Positions 47,719 through 61,225 of a DNA stretch of 64,000 nt are shown here, one piece after another. The notes under the pieces are model-generated. The model had not been told where the DNA came from, made no database searches, and saw only the letters and a program-made list of their open reading frames with translations. The stretch comes from Chondrosia reniformis (Eukaryota; Porifera; Demospongiae; Chondrillida; Chondrillidae): positions 3,813,401 through 3,877,400 of the forward strand of contig OX359198.1 of the NCBI GenBank assembly GCA_947172415.1. The letters run 5' to 3'. Numbering within the stretch: position 1 is the stretch's first letter; the number at the start of each line of letters is the position of its first letter. Made by a program: the position numbers and the translations under genes.

Positions 47719-50700
47719 GTTCTACTAGTCATACTAGGTACTAGGTAGGTACTAGTTTTAAGAACAACTTGTATGTACTAATTGTATGTACTAGTTGTAT
47801 TTACTAGCTGCATGTACTAATTATATGTTCTAGTTATTAGTTGTATGAACTAGTTATGTGTACTAGTTCTATGTCCTAGCTGAATATACTAGTTTTATGT
47901 ACTAGTTATATGTGTATGAATTGGTTATATGTACTAGTCATATGTGTATGAATTGGTTATATGTATTAGTTGTGTGTAAAGTTGTATGTACTAGTTGTAT
48001 GTACTAGTTTTATGAACTAGTTGTATGTACTAGTTGTATGTACTAGTTACTAGTTGTATTAACTAGTTGTACTTACTAATTGTAAATACTAGTTGTATGT
48101 GCTAGTTGTATATATATACTAGTTGTATGTACTAGTTAAATGTGTTAGTTGTATGTACTTTGTGGATGCACTATTTATATGTACTAGTTATATATTTATG
48201 TTTAAGTTATATGTATTAGGTGTGTGTACTAGTTATAGGTCCTAGTTTTATGTACTTATTCTATGTAGTTATAGTATGTTCTAGTTGTATGTACTATGTG
48301 TATGTACTATTTATAGTACTAGTTATATTTTTATGTATTAGTTATATGTAGTAGGAGTGTGTCCTAATTATATGTGCTAGTTGCAAGCACTAGTTGTATA
48401 TTGCAATTGTATGTACTAGTTGTAAGTACTCGTTACTAGTTGTTGTATGTCCCGTGACTAGTTATATTTACTAGTAGTACTAGTTGTATGGTGTCTAGTT
48501 TTCTATACTAGTGGTATGTACTAGTTGTATGTACCTGTAACTATCTGAAGGTACTAATTGTATGTAATAGTTGTATGTACTAGTCATATGTAGATTTATG
48601 TACTACTTGCATGTACTAGTTTAGTGTAATGGCTGTATGTACTAGTTTTATTTACTAGTTGTAGTTACTAGTTGAATGTACTAGTTGTATGTACTAGTTT
48701 CGTGTACTAGTAACTAGATGTATGTACTAGTTCCTTGTTCTAGATTCTAGCTGTATGTACTAGTTTTATGCACAAGTAACTATCTGTATGTACTAATTGT
48801 ATGTACTCGTTGTATTTGCTTGTTGTTTGTAGTTAGATACTACGTTGATGTACTAGTTGTGTGTAATTGTTGTATGTACTAGTTATATTTACTAGTGGGT
48901 AGTTACTAGATGTATATACTAGTTGTAGAACTTCTTGTATGTACTACATGAATGTACTGGTTGTATGTACCAATTTTATGTTCTAGTTGAATGTACTAGT
49001 TGTATGAACTATTTGTAAGTACTCGTTACTAGTTGTATGTTCTAATTGTAAGTACTAGTTATGTGCTAGTTGTGTGTTCAAGTGTTATGTACTAATTGTA
49101 TGTACTAGTTATGTACTAGGTGTATGTCCTATGTTCTAATTGTCTATACTAGTTGTATATACTAGTGGTATGAACAGGTTTTCTGTACTAGATACTTGTT
49201 GTATATACTGGTTTTATGTATTAGTTATAAGTACTAGTTCTATTTTCTAATAGTGTGTAATTGTTGATTGTACTTGTTACACTTACTAGTTGTAGTTACT
49301 AGTTGAATGTACTAGTTTTATGTACTAGTTGTATGTACTAGTAATTAGTTTTATGTATATGTACTAGTAGTAGGTACTAATTTTATTTACCTGTTATATG
49401 TACTAGTTGTAGGTACTAGTTGTATGTACCAGTAACTATCTGAATGTACTAATTATATGTACTAGTTGTATGTAGATATATGTAGTACTTGTATGTACTA
49501 GTCGGGTGTAATGTCTGTATGTGCTAGTTGTATGTACTAGTTTCATGTACCAGTAACTAGATGTATATACTATTTGTATGTACTAATTGTATGAACTAGT
49601 TGTATATATTTGTTGTATGTACTAGTTTTATGTTATAGTTACTAGCTGTATGTATTAGTTGTATGTACAAGTAACTATCTGTATGTACTAATTGTATGTA
49701 CTAGTTGTATTTGCTATCTGTTTGTAGTTATATACTACTTTTATGTACTAGTTTTGTGTAATTGTTGAATGTTCTAGTTATATTTACTAGTGTTAGTTAC
49801 TAGTTGTGTATACTGTTTATTTGTATTAATTGAATGTACTAGTTATATGTCCAAGTTGTAGTACTAGTTGTATGTACTACTTGTATGAACTATTTGATAG
49901 TACTCATTACTAGTTGTACGTTTTAGTAGTATGTACTAGGACTAGTTAAATTAACTAGTTGGAGGTTGTACGTATTCAATTCTAAGTAGAAGTTTCATTT
50001 TCTAATTGTATGTACTAATTGTAAGTACCAGTTATGTGCTAGTTGTATGTTCCAGTTGTATGTACTAATTGTTTGTACTAGTTATGTACTAGTTGTATGT
50101 AATAGTTGTATGTACTGGTAGCTGGTTGTATGTAATAGTTGTATGTACTAGTTGTGTGTACTAGTAATATGTACTAGATCTATGTACTAGTTGTAGGTAC
50201 TAGCTGTATGTACTAGTTGTATGCAATAGTAACTAGTGGTATGTACTAGTTATATGTACTAGTTATATGTACTAGTTTTGTGTACTAGTAACTATCTGTA
50301 TGTACTAATTGTCTTTACTAGTTGTATGTATATACTATGTGTGTGTAGTTATAATGATTACTTGTATGCACTTGTTGTCTGTAATTACTGTGTGTACTAG
50401 TTATATTTAGTAATAGTAGTTACTAGTTGTAGGTACTAGTTTTCTATACTTGATACTAGTTGTATATACTAGTTGTATGTATTAGTTATAAGTACTAGTT
50501 GTATTTATTAATAGTGTGTAATTGTTGAATGTACTAGTTATATTAACTAATAGTAGTTACTAGTTGTACGTACTAGTTTTCTATACTCGATACTAGTTGT
50601 ATGTACTAGTTTTCTATACTCGATACTAGTTGTATATACTAGTTGTATGTATTAGTTATAAGTACTAGTTGTATTTATTAATAGTGTGTAAATGTTGAAT

Positions 50701-53700
50701 GTACTAGTTATATTAACTAATAGTAGTTACTAGTTGTATGTACTAGTTTTCTATACTTGATACTAGTTGTATATACTTGTTGTATGTATTAGTTATAAGA
50801 AATAGTTGTATTTACTAATAGTGTGTAATTGTTGAATGTACTAGTTGCATTTACTAGTTGTATGTACTAGTTGTATGTACTAGTAATTAGTTTCATGTAT
50901 AGTTACTAGTTGTATGTACTAGTTTTATTTACCTGTTATATGTACTAGTTGTATGTTCTTGTGGTGTGAATGGGTTTTCTGTACTAGATACTAGTTCTAT
51001 ATACTAGTTGCATGTATTAGTTATAGGGGCTAGTTGTATTAACTAATTGTGTGTAATTGATGTATGTACTAGTTATATTTACTAGCTGTAGTTACTAGAT
51101 GTATATACTAACTGAATGTACTAGTTGTAAATACTAGTAACTAGTTGTATATATAGATACTGGTTGTATGTACTAGTTGTATGTACTAGTTGTATGTACT
51201 AGTAACTGTCGTATGCACTAATTATATGTTCTATATAGTTGTATCTACTAGTTGAATGTACTAGTTGTATGAACTATTTGTAATTACTCCTAACTAGTTG
51301 TATATTCTAGTTGTATGTACTAGGACTAGTTATTTTACTAGTTTGAGGTTCTAGTTGTACTTACTCAATTCTAAGTATTGGATTCATTTTCTAATTGTAT
51401 GTACTAATTGTAAGTATTAGTTATGTACTAGTTGTAGGTACTAGTTGTATGTACTAGTAACTCGTAGTATGTAATAGTTCTATGTACTAGTTGTATGTTC
51501 TAGTAATATGTACTAGGTCTCCGTACTAATTGTCGTTACTAGTTGTGTGTACTAGTTGTATGTAGTTGTATGTACTAGAAGTATGTACTAGTTGTGTGTA
51601 ATTGTTGAATGTACTAGTTCTATTTACTAGTTGTAGTTACTAGATGTATGAACTGGCTATATGTACTAGTTGTGTGTACTAGTTATATGTCCTAGTTGTA
51701 TTACTAGTTATATGTATTAATTGTCTGCACTATTTGTATGTACTAATTGTATGAACTTGTTGAATATACTAGGTGTATGTTCTAGTTGGAAGTACTTGTT
51801 ACTAGTTGTATGTTCTAGTTTTATGTCCTATGACTAGTTATATTTACTAGTTGGAGGTTCTAGTTTTATGTATATACTCAGTTTCAAGTTGTAGTTGCGG
51901 GTAGTAATTGTATCTTCTAATGGCAATTACCAGTTATGTGCTAGTTGTATGTTCCTGTTGTATGTACTAATTGTATGTACTAGTTATGTACTAGCTGTAT
52001 GTACTAGTTGTATGTGCTAATTGTATGTACTAGTTGTTTGTACTAGTTGTGTGTACTAGTAACTATCTGTATGTACTAATTGTCTGCACTAGTTGTATGT
52101 ATATACTAGTTGTGTGTAGTTATATGTGCTACTTCTTGGTACTATATAGTTATGTGTAATTACTGTATGTACTAATTATATTTACTAATAGAAGGTACTA
52201 GTTGTATGTACTCGTTGTATGTACTAACTGTATGTTCTGAGTTGTAATGTACTAGTTGTATGTACTAGAAGTATGAACTAGATATTAGTTGTATATACTA
52301 GTTGTATGTAATAATTATAAGTACTAGTTGCATTTACTAATTTTTTGTAATTGTTGTATGTACTAGTTATATTTACTAGTTGTAGTTTCTAGTTGTATGT
52401 TACAGTTTTATGTACCAGTTGCATGTACTAATGATGTGTTGTATGTATAGGTACTAGTTGTAGTTACTAGTTGTATGTACTGCTTATTTGTACGAGTTGA
52501 ATTTACTAGTTATATATCCTAGTTGTAGTACTAGTTGTATATACTACTTATATATACTGGTTGTATGTACTAATTTTATGTACTATTTGAATGTACTTGT
52601 GTATGAAATATTTCTAAGTACTCGTAACTAGTTGTATATTTTAGTTGTATGTACTAGGAGTAGATATTTTTACTAGTTTGAGGTTCTAGTTGTACCTACT
52701 CAATTCTACGTAGTAGTTTTCTAATTGTATGTACTAATTGTAAGTACTAGTTATGTGCTAGTTGTGTGTTCCAGTTGTATGTACGAGTAACTGGTTGTAT
52801 GTAATAGTTGTATGTACTAGTTGTATGTACTAGTTTTCTGTACTAGAGACTAGTTGTATATACTAGTTGGATGTATTAGTTATAAGTACTAGTTGTATTT
52901 ACTAATTGTGTGTAATTGTTGTATGTACTAATTATATGTACTAGTTATTTGTGCTAATTATATGTACTGTTATATGTGCTAGTTATATGTACTGGTTTTA
53001 TGTACTAGTTTTCTGCACTAGTTGTAGTATTAGTTGCATGCATTAGGTGTATGTACTAGTTTTATGAACACGTTTTATGTACTAGATACTAGTTGAATAC
53101 ACTAGTTGTATGTAGGTGTATATACTAGAAGTATGTACTAGTTGTGTGTAATTGTTGAATGTACTAGTTCTATTTACTAGTTGTAATTACTAGTTGTATG
53201 AACTGGTTGTGCGTACTAGTTGTATGTACTAGTTTTATATCCTAGTTGTAATACTAGTTATATGTATTAATTGTCTGCACTATTTGTATGTACTAATTGT
53301 ATGTACTTGTTGAATGTACTAGTTTTATGTGCTAGTTGTAAGTACTCGTTACTAGTTGTATGTTCTAGTTGTATGTCCCATGACTAGTTATATTTACTAG
53401 TTGGGGGTTCTAGTTGTATGTACTCAATTTTAAGTAGTAGTTGCGTGTACTAATTGCAATTTCTAATTATGTGCTAGTTGTATGTTCCAGTTGTGTGTAC
53501 TAATTGTATGTACTACTGATGTACTAGCTGTAAGTACTAGTTGCGTGTAATAGATGTATGTACTACTTATATTTACTAGTTATGGTTACTAGTTGTATGT
53601 ACTAGTTCTATATACTAGTTCGATGTCCTAGGTGTAGGTTCTAGTTATATGTACTAGTTGTATGTCCTAGTTGGCTGTACTAGTGGCATGTCCTAGTTGA

Positions 53701-54884
53701 ATGTACCAGTAACTATCTGAATGTTCTAATTGTATGTACTAGTTGTATGTACTAGTTTTATGTAGATATATGTACTACTTTTATGTACTAGTTGGGTGTA
53801 ATGGCTGTATGTATGAGTTTTATTTACTAGTTGTAGTTACTAATTGTATGTACTAGTTGTATGTACTAGTTGCATGTACTACTAACTAGATGTATGTACT
53901 ATTTGTATGTACTTATTGTATGAACTAGTTGTATATGTTTGTTGTATGTACTAGTTTTATGTTCTAGATACTAGCTGTGTGTACTAGTTGTATGTACTAG
54001 TTGTATATACTAATAACTATATAGTCGTAAGCATTAGTTTATATTTACTAATTATAGTTACTAGTGGTAGTTACTAGATGTATGTACTAGTTATATGCAC
54101 TAGTTGTTGTTCTATAGTTGAATGAACTAGCTGTAAGTAGTAGTAACTATCCGTATTTCCTAGTTGTATGTACTTGTTGTATGTAGTTATATATACTAGT
54201 TGTATGTACTAGTTTTCCGTAATTGCGTATGTACTAGTTACATTTGCTAGTTGTAGTTACTAGTTGTATATACTGTTTATTTGGACTTGTTGAATGTACT
54301 AGTTATATGTCCAAGTTATAGAACTAGTTGTATGTACTACTTGTATGTACTGGTTGTATGTACTAATTTTATGTACTAGTTGAATATACTAGTTGTATGA
54401 ACTATTTGTAAGTACTCGTTACTAGTTGTATGTTCTAGTTGTATGTACTAAGACCAGGAATATTAACTAGTTGGAGGTTCTTGTTGTGCGTATTCAATTC
54501 TAAGTAGAAGTTCCATTTTCTAATTTTATGTACTAATTGTAAGTACTAGTAACTAGTTGTAGGTAGTAGTTGTATGTACTAGTTGTATGTAATAGTTGTA
54601 TATACTAGTTGTATGTACTAGTTATAATTACTAGTTGTAGTAACTAGTTGTATATACTAGTTGTATGTACCAGTTTTATATACTAGTAACTAGTTGTATG
54701 TACTATTTGATGTTCTAATTGTACGTACTAGTTGAATGTTCTAGTTGTATGTACTAATTGTAAGTACTCGTTACTAGTTGTATGGTTTAGATGTATATGC
54801 TAGGACTAGCTATATTTACTACTTGGAGGTTCTAGTTTTTTGCACTCATTTTTAAGTTGTAGTTGAATGTTCTAATTGTATGAA
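47719..54884 (-). repeat. 13-bp minisatellite array, reverse orientation
   Basis: About 7.2 kb of degenerate ACTAGTTGTATGT units. It includes the reverse-complement version of the 28-37 kb signature (TAGTTGGAGGTTCTAGTTG, then TACTCAATTCTAAG) at about 49,960, 51,340, 51,860, 52,680, 53,400, 54,470 and 54,820. No coding sequence seen. Confidence 0.95.
50441..50884 (-). repeat. 137-bp higher-order repeat
   Basis: The marker TTTCTATACT occurs at 50441, 50578, 50611 and 50748. The 137-bp spacing occurs twice and is interrupted by a 33-bp partial duplication. The segments between are nearly identical (TTATTAATAGTGTGTAATTG, TTAACTAATAGTAGTTACTAG), indicating recent local amplification. Confidence 0.75.
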
Positions 54885-55200
54885 TAATCAAAGTGATAAT
54901 CAAACCACAAGTATAATCAGTCAAACATCAATAGGAGGGAAAAACACGAAAGAAGCAATTGCTGGGAATTGAACCCAGGACAGCTGGTTATGACCACCCG
55001 TTGCTCTGCCACTGAGCTAAAACTGCCACAGCAATACCTCCTCCATGTTCTCCCTCTTAAACTAACTACCAGATAAATAATTAGTTTCCTTTTTTTAATT
55101 GGTGGTGGATTCTCTTATCAGGATAAACTGACAATCAAACCCCAGCCCATTTCCAGTGGGAGGGGCCATCTTAACCAGAATGAACGTATGAATGAAAGAA
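54885..55200 (-). repeat. tRNA-like SINE candidate
   Basis: About 315 bp of non-satellite sequence. On the - strand about 55,030-54,955 carries a polymerase III A-box-like TTAGCTCAGTGGCAGAGCA and a B box GGTTCAATTCC, with a CAT-containing loop between stems TGGT/ACCA. The acceptor stem does not pair convincingly, so it is more likely a tRNA-derived SINE or tRNA pseudogene than a working tRNA gene. The flanking ~150 bp have no recognised feature. Confidence 0.5.
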
Positions 55201-58200
55201 TGTACTAGTTGTGTGTAAGACTGGTTATATGTACTAGTTACATGTGTATGTACAGGTTATATGTACTAGTTGAATATACTAGTTGTACGAACTAGTTGTA
55301 GGTAGTCGTTACTAGTTGTATATTCTAGATGTATATACTAGGACTAGTTATATTTTCTAGTTGGAGGTTCTAGTTGTATGTACTCAATTGTAATTAGTAG
55401 TTGCATGTTATAATTGTATGTAGTAATTGCTAGTTGTATGTTCCAGTTGTATGTACTAATTGTGTGTAATTGTTGTATGTATTAGTTATATTTACTAGTT
55501 GTAGTTACTAATTGATTGTACTAGTTTTAAGTACTAGTAGCTAGTTGTATGTATAGGTACTAGTTTTATCTATTAGTTTTATTTACCTGTTATATGTACT
55601 AGTTGTATGTACAAGTTATATGTACTGGTTATATTTACTAGTTGTATGTACTTGTCATAGTTACTAGTTGTATGTACTAGCTGTATGTACGAGTTGTATG
55701 TACTAGTTTTATGTACTAGTTTTCTGTGCCAGTTATATGTACTGGTTATATGTACCAGCTGTATGTACTAGTTGAATGTACTAGTTGCATGTACTAGTCG
55801 TATGTATTTGTTGTATGTACTAATAACTAGTTGTATGTACTAGTTATATGTACTTGTAATATGTTTTAGCTGTATGTACTAGTTGAATGTACTAGTTGTA
55901 TGTACTAGTAAATTATCCGTTTGTACTAATTGTATGTTCTAGTTGTATGTACAAGTTGTATGTAGTTATATGTACTACTTGTATGTACTAGCTAGTGTGT
56001 ACTAGTAGCTAGTGGGATGTATAAATACTAGTTGTCTCCACTAGTTTTATTCACCTGTTAAATGTACTAGTTGTATGTATTGATTGTATTTAGTAGTAGT
56101 ACGTTCTAGTTTTAAATACTATTTATATGTACTAGTTATATGTGTATCTATTGGTTTTATGTTCTAGTTGTATGTACTAGTTGTATGTACTAGTTGTATG
56201 TACTAGTTGTATCTACCAGTTGTATGAACAAGTTGTAGGTACTAGGTGTATGTACTAGTTGTGTGTACTAGTTGTATGTAATAATTTTATCTGCTAGTTA
56301 TATGTACTGTTTTTATGGACTAGGTATATATGTAAGTACTAGTTATATGTAGTAGTTGTATGGACCACTTGTATGTACTAGTTGTATACATTAGTTCTAC
56401 GTAAAAGTTGTAGGTGGTACTACTAGTTATAGTAGCTACTAGGTAGGTACTAGTTGTATGTACTATTTGTTTGTACGATATATTTGTATGTACTAGATGT
56501 ATGTGCTAATTGTCTTGAGTTGAGTAGACTACTTGTATGTACTGCTTATAGAACTAGGTGTATGCACTAGCAGTATGAACTAGCTCTATATACTAGTTAT
56601 ACACCAATTTTATGTACTAGTGGTTTGTACTAGTTGTGTGTACTAGTTGTGTGAACTACTTTTATGTACTAGTTGTATGTACGAGTTTTATGAACTAGTT
56701 GTATGAACTGTTTATATGTACTAGTTATATGTGTATGTACTAGGTATTTGTACTAGTTCTATGTACTAGCTGTATGTACTAGTTGTAACTTTTAGTACGT
56801 GTTATATTAGGTACTAAGTAGGTAAGAGTTGTTCGTACTAGTGATTTGTACTGTATATTTGTATGTACTTGTTGTATGTATTAGATATGTTTACTAGTTG
56901 TAAGTGCTACTTGTATGTACTACTTGAATGTAATAATTGTATGTACCAGTAACATGTAGTAGTTGCATGTACTATTTATGTACCAGTTGTATGTATTAGT
57001 TGTATGTACTAGTTGTACGTATTAGTTATATACTAGTTACAATTACTAGTTTTGTGTACTAGTTTTATGTAATCCTTCTATGTACTAGTTGTATATTATA
57101 GCTAAGTGAAATAATTGTATGTACGAGTTGTATATACTAGTTAAATGTACTAGTTCTATTCACTAGTTTTATGTGCTAGTTGTATGTTCTAGTTGTATGA
57201 ACTATTTATATGTACTAGTTATAGGTGTATATACTGCTTATATGTATAGTTGTATGTACTAGTTATATGTACTAGTTGTATGTAATAGTTATATGTACTA
57301 CTTATATGTATTAGTAATATGTGTTTGCACTAAGTATATGTACTAGTTGTATATACAAGTTATATGTACTAGTTGTATGTACTATTTATATGTAGTAGGT
57401 ATACGTGTATACACTAGTTATAAGTACTAGCTGTATGTACTAATTGTATGTACTAGTTGTATGTACTACTTGTATGTACTAACTGTATGTACAAGTTGTA
57501 TGTACTAGTCGTATGTACTAGTCGTATGTACTAATTGTGTGTACAAGTTGTTTGTACTAGTTGCATGTGCTAGTATTAGTTATTAGTTATAATTGTAGGT
57601 TCTAGTTGTATGAACTAGTTTTATGTACTCATTCTAAGTACTTCTTCTATGTACTCGTTGTAGTAGTTGTTGTATGTATGAGTTGTATGTCCTAGTTGTA
57701 TGTACTAGTTGAATATACTAGTTATATGTACTAGTTGTATGTACTAGTTAGATGTACTATTTGTATGTACTAGTTATATGTGCATGTACTAGTAAAATGT
57801 AGTAATTTTGTGTACTAGTAAAATGTAGTAATTTGTGTACTAGTTATATGTACTAGTTGTATGTACTAGTTTTATGTACTAGTTGTATGTACTAGTTGTA
57901 TATACAAGTTGGAGGTTGTAGTCCTAATTATACTAGGTACTAGGCAGGTACCACTTGTATGTACTAGTTGTGTAAACTAGTTGTATGTACTACTAGTATG
58001 TACTAGTTGTATATACTAGTAATGTGTTCCAGTTATATATCCTAGTTGTATGTACTAGTTTTAGTGTACTAGTTATATGTACTGTTTATATATACTAGGT
58101 ATACGTGTATGTTCTAATTATATGTAATAGTTGTATGTACTACTTGTATGTACTATTTGTTTGTAGTAGTTGTATGTATTAATTGAATGTACTATATGTG

Positions 58201-59604
58201 TGTACTAGTTGTATGGACTAGTACTAGTTATAAATACTAGTTTTAGGTACTAGTTGTATTTACTAGTTGTATGTATTAATTCAAAGTACTAGGTGTACGT
58301 GCTAGTTGTATGTACTAGTTGTAAGTACTATTTATATGTACTAGGTATATGTGTGTGTTCTAGTTATATGTACTAGGTGTATGTTCTAATTGTATGTACA
58401 AATTGTGTGTACTAGTTGTATATACTAATTGTGTACTAGTTGTTTGACCAGTTGCATGGACTAGTATTAGTAATATTTACTGATTTTAGGCACTAGTTGT
58501 ATGTCCTAGTTTAATGTACTCGGTCTAAGTACTAGTTCTATGCACTAGTTGGAGTACTAGTTGTATGTCCTACTTGTATATACTAGTTATGTGTACTAGT
58601 TTTATGTAGTAGTTTTTTGTACTTGTTATATTTACTGTATGTACTAGGTATATGTTATTTACTTGTTATGTGTAGTAGTTCTGTGTTCCAGTTATAGGAA
58701 TCAGTTGTATGTACTAGTCGTATGTAAACGTTTTAGGTTATAGAACTAGTTATATTAGGTACTAGATAGGTACTAGTAGTATGTACTATTTACTTGTTCA
58801 AGGTGTCTGTATATAGGTATTAGTTATATGTGTATTTACTATGTATATTTACTAGTGTATGTACTAGTAATATGTAGTAGTTGTGTGTATTAGGTGTATG
58901 TACCAGTTGTAGGTTCTAGTATTAGTTATAGTAGGTACTAGGTAGTAACTAGTTGTGCGTAGTACAATATATTTGTATGTACTAGTACTATGTGCTAGTT
59001 GTGTCTACTAGTTGAGTAGAATACTTGTATGTAATACTTGTATTAACTAGTTGTATGTACTAGCTGTATGAACTTGCTTTATGTACTAGTTATGTACCAG
59101 TTGTAAGTACTAGTTGTTTGTACTAGTTTTATGTACTACTTGTATGTACTAATTGTGTGTACGAGCTATGTACTAATTGTAGTACTAGTTCTATGTACTA
59201 GTTTTAAGTACTAGTTGTATATACTAGTTTTAAGTATTAGTCGTATGAACTGGTTGGTTGAACTAGTTTTATGAACTAGCTGTATGTACTAGATTTATGC
59301 ACTAGTTGTATGTACTATTTTTTAGTGCTAGTTATATGTATCTACTATTTTTTGTAGTAGTTGTGTTTACCAGTTGTGTGTACTAGTTGTGTATACTAGT
59401 TTTTGCACTAGTTATATGTACTAGTTCTAAGTATTAGTCATATTACTAGCACAATGTACAAGTTGAATATACTAGTTGTGTGTACTAGTTGTATTTACCA
59501 GTTGTATGTACTAATAGTAGGTACTAGGTATTTGTACTATTCATGTGTACTAGTTATATGTGTATGTAAAAGTTATATGTAGTACTTGTGTGTACTACAT
59601 AAAT
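55201..59604 (-). repeat. 13-bp minisatellite array, reverse orientation
   Basis: About 4.4 kb of degenerate ACTAGTTGTATGT units. A second signature, TAGGTACTAGGTAGGTACTAG and variants, recurs at about 56,437, 56,808, 57,935, 58,755 and 58,932, and once at the array start near 47,738. No gene seen. Confidence 0.95.
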
Positions 59605-60487
59605 GAACTATAGTTCATTTCACCATAAAATTACCAAATGCAGATATTACACCAATAAGTGATGACAGGCGAAGAAAGTGACCAAAACAATGTTATTGAA
59701 GCACTTTTAAAACATAAAATTGTTTAGAAGTTGTTAGGCTAATATTTTTTATGCGACTTGCATTGCCAGAGCGATGCATTGATTACGCAATCACATTTAG
59801 TAGAGGAAGAAGAAAATGTCTTTTCTTTTGACTTGTAGAAATTTAAAGCTTTTGGGACACATTTGTAAGTTGAATAAAGTATCAGTTCATAGATTAGGCA
59901 GTCCTTTATAATCGCAAATATGCCTAAGCGATTCAAAGGAAGGAAAGAGAAGTTATTGTTCTACATGCGCTAAGCGGCGATTTGTTTTAGTGAGAAATTT
60001 CTTTAGTAAGAAGTTACATCATTGCCGATTTAGTGCTTTATTTTTTAGATAATGATATTTAACAGATTCTGGAGTAGGTTTAAGTTGGTTTGTCCTTTTT
60101 GATGGAGATATGAGCCGCAATATGTTCATTAACATTTTCGGGTTAGTTCTCTTAGCTAATAGTTAGTGAACTGGCGATAAATGTGTTAAATTAGTGAGAT
60201 GTTTCTAAGTTCCATGCAATAAAATATTTTGTCCATGTAGTAAACGTTGATCTACGGAGAAGGAAAGAAATATAATAATGACTGTGATTTAGATGATCAT
60301 GATGTTGACTTCATACCTTTAATTAGTAATGTACAAAATAAGTTCTAATTATTCTGTGATACTTTGCGTTGTGCCTTGTAGATCTTGACCTACAAAATTG
60401 ACAGCGAAACAACAACTAGTACTATAGCTCACAAAATATATGCAATTCAGCTAGACTATATGAGTATACATATATGAAAGTATACGT
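59605..60487. other. AT-rich non-satellite sequence, no gene recognised
   Basis: Ordinary-complexity sequence beginning with a short palindrome (TGAACTATAGTTCA). Only short open frames occur (for example 59739-59936 on -) and none shows a motif. It may include the 3' exon or UTR of the transposase gene that follows on the - strand. Confidence 0.5.
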
Positions 60488-60529
60488 CTATGAACATGTT
60501 AATGTTTTTATATGATACATTATTTTTAC

Positions 60530-61083
60530 CTGTTTATCAGCTTCATTGCCTGTCATCATTCCTTCAATGTAGGCTGTATGATAATCGCGAACTTTTCGAA
60601 AGTATTGTCTAATCAGATCAACAGTGACAGATTCTAGTGCAATTCGCACAGTTTCTCTCAATCCATTCATTGTATAATAACAGTTGGATCTTGCATATTG
60701 TTTAGCTTTACCCCTGCATCTCTCAATGGGGTTGAGCTGTGGGTGAAACTATATAGCGGAAGTAAGTAAGATACCATTAGATGCATATATACATATATTT
60801 ACATGTATGTTGTAGGTTGTATATATTTGTGTAATGTATATTCTTGTACCTTGGGAGAGAATAGACATCGATGGTTTTTTGATTTCAAGTACGCTTCAAC
60901 ACTGCTGACTTCATTCTTAAAATCCTTGAATTGCTGAAGCCTACGAACCATATTAATCTTCACAATACCAGTGGTGTCCACAGCCCTCTCTCGCAAAACC
61001 AGCTCCAACCACTTAGGAGTGCCATTTGGTAGACACATCTCCTGTAAATTGCCATTAGGTAATCTCCCATCCCGCATCACTGG
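60530..61083 (-). pseudogene. DDE transposase, two C-terminal exons with intron
   Basis: The upstream exon (61083-60850) encodes PVMRDGRLPNGNLQEMC, GTPKWLELVLRERAVDT and KDFKNEVSSVEAYLKSKNH. It ends CCC AAG before GTACAA. A 101-bp intron (60849-60749) ends TATATAG. The next exon (60748-60530) encodes FHPQLNPIERCRGKAKQYAR and LRETVRIALESVTVDLIRQY and ends CAG before GTAAAAATA. The LNPIE motif holds the third catalytic acid of IS630/Tc1-type DDE transposases, and the whole pattern is familiar from transposase-like genes of sponges and cnidarians. The N-terminal exons with the two Asp residues were not found, so this is partial or relict. The last exon may instead read through to the stop at 60488. 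Confidence 0.65.
60749..60849 (-). other. GT-AG intron in the transposase gene
   Basis: On the - strand, donor AAG|GTACAAGAA and acceptor CTATATAG|TTTCAC join the two exons in phase 0. Removal brings the SPK and FHPQLNPIER segments together as in related proteins. Confidence 0.65.
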
Positions 61084-61225
61084 CTGATCAATTATAATTG
61101 AAAACGTATTTTTGTACTTTTATCGGGCAACTCTAGCACTACATATCTCACTTAAGCAAGAGAATATTCCAGGAGTATACACACAACCTTTAGGCTGTTA
61201 CTTATTGAAGAGATTGATGTCAAAC

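Noticed and set aside
54955-55030. Functional tRNA-Met gene
   Set aside because: The acceptor arms do not pair and the anticodon stem is irregular; the SINE or pseudogene interpretation fits better.
47719-59604. Satellite as a telomere repeat
   Set aside because: The unit is 13 bp, highly degenerate, present in both orientations and interrupted by elements; it does not resemble TTAGGG-type repeats.
59739-59936. Open frame of 65 residues on -
   Set aside because: Short, with no recognisable motif or splice-site support; treated as non-coding.
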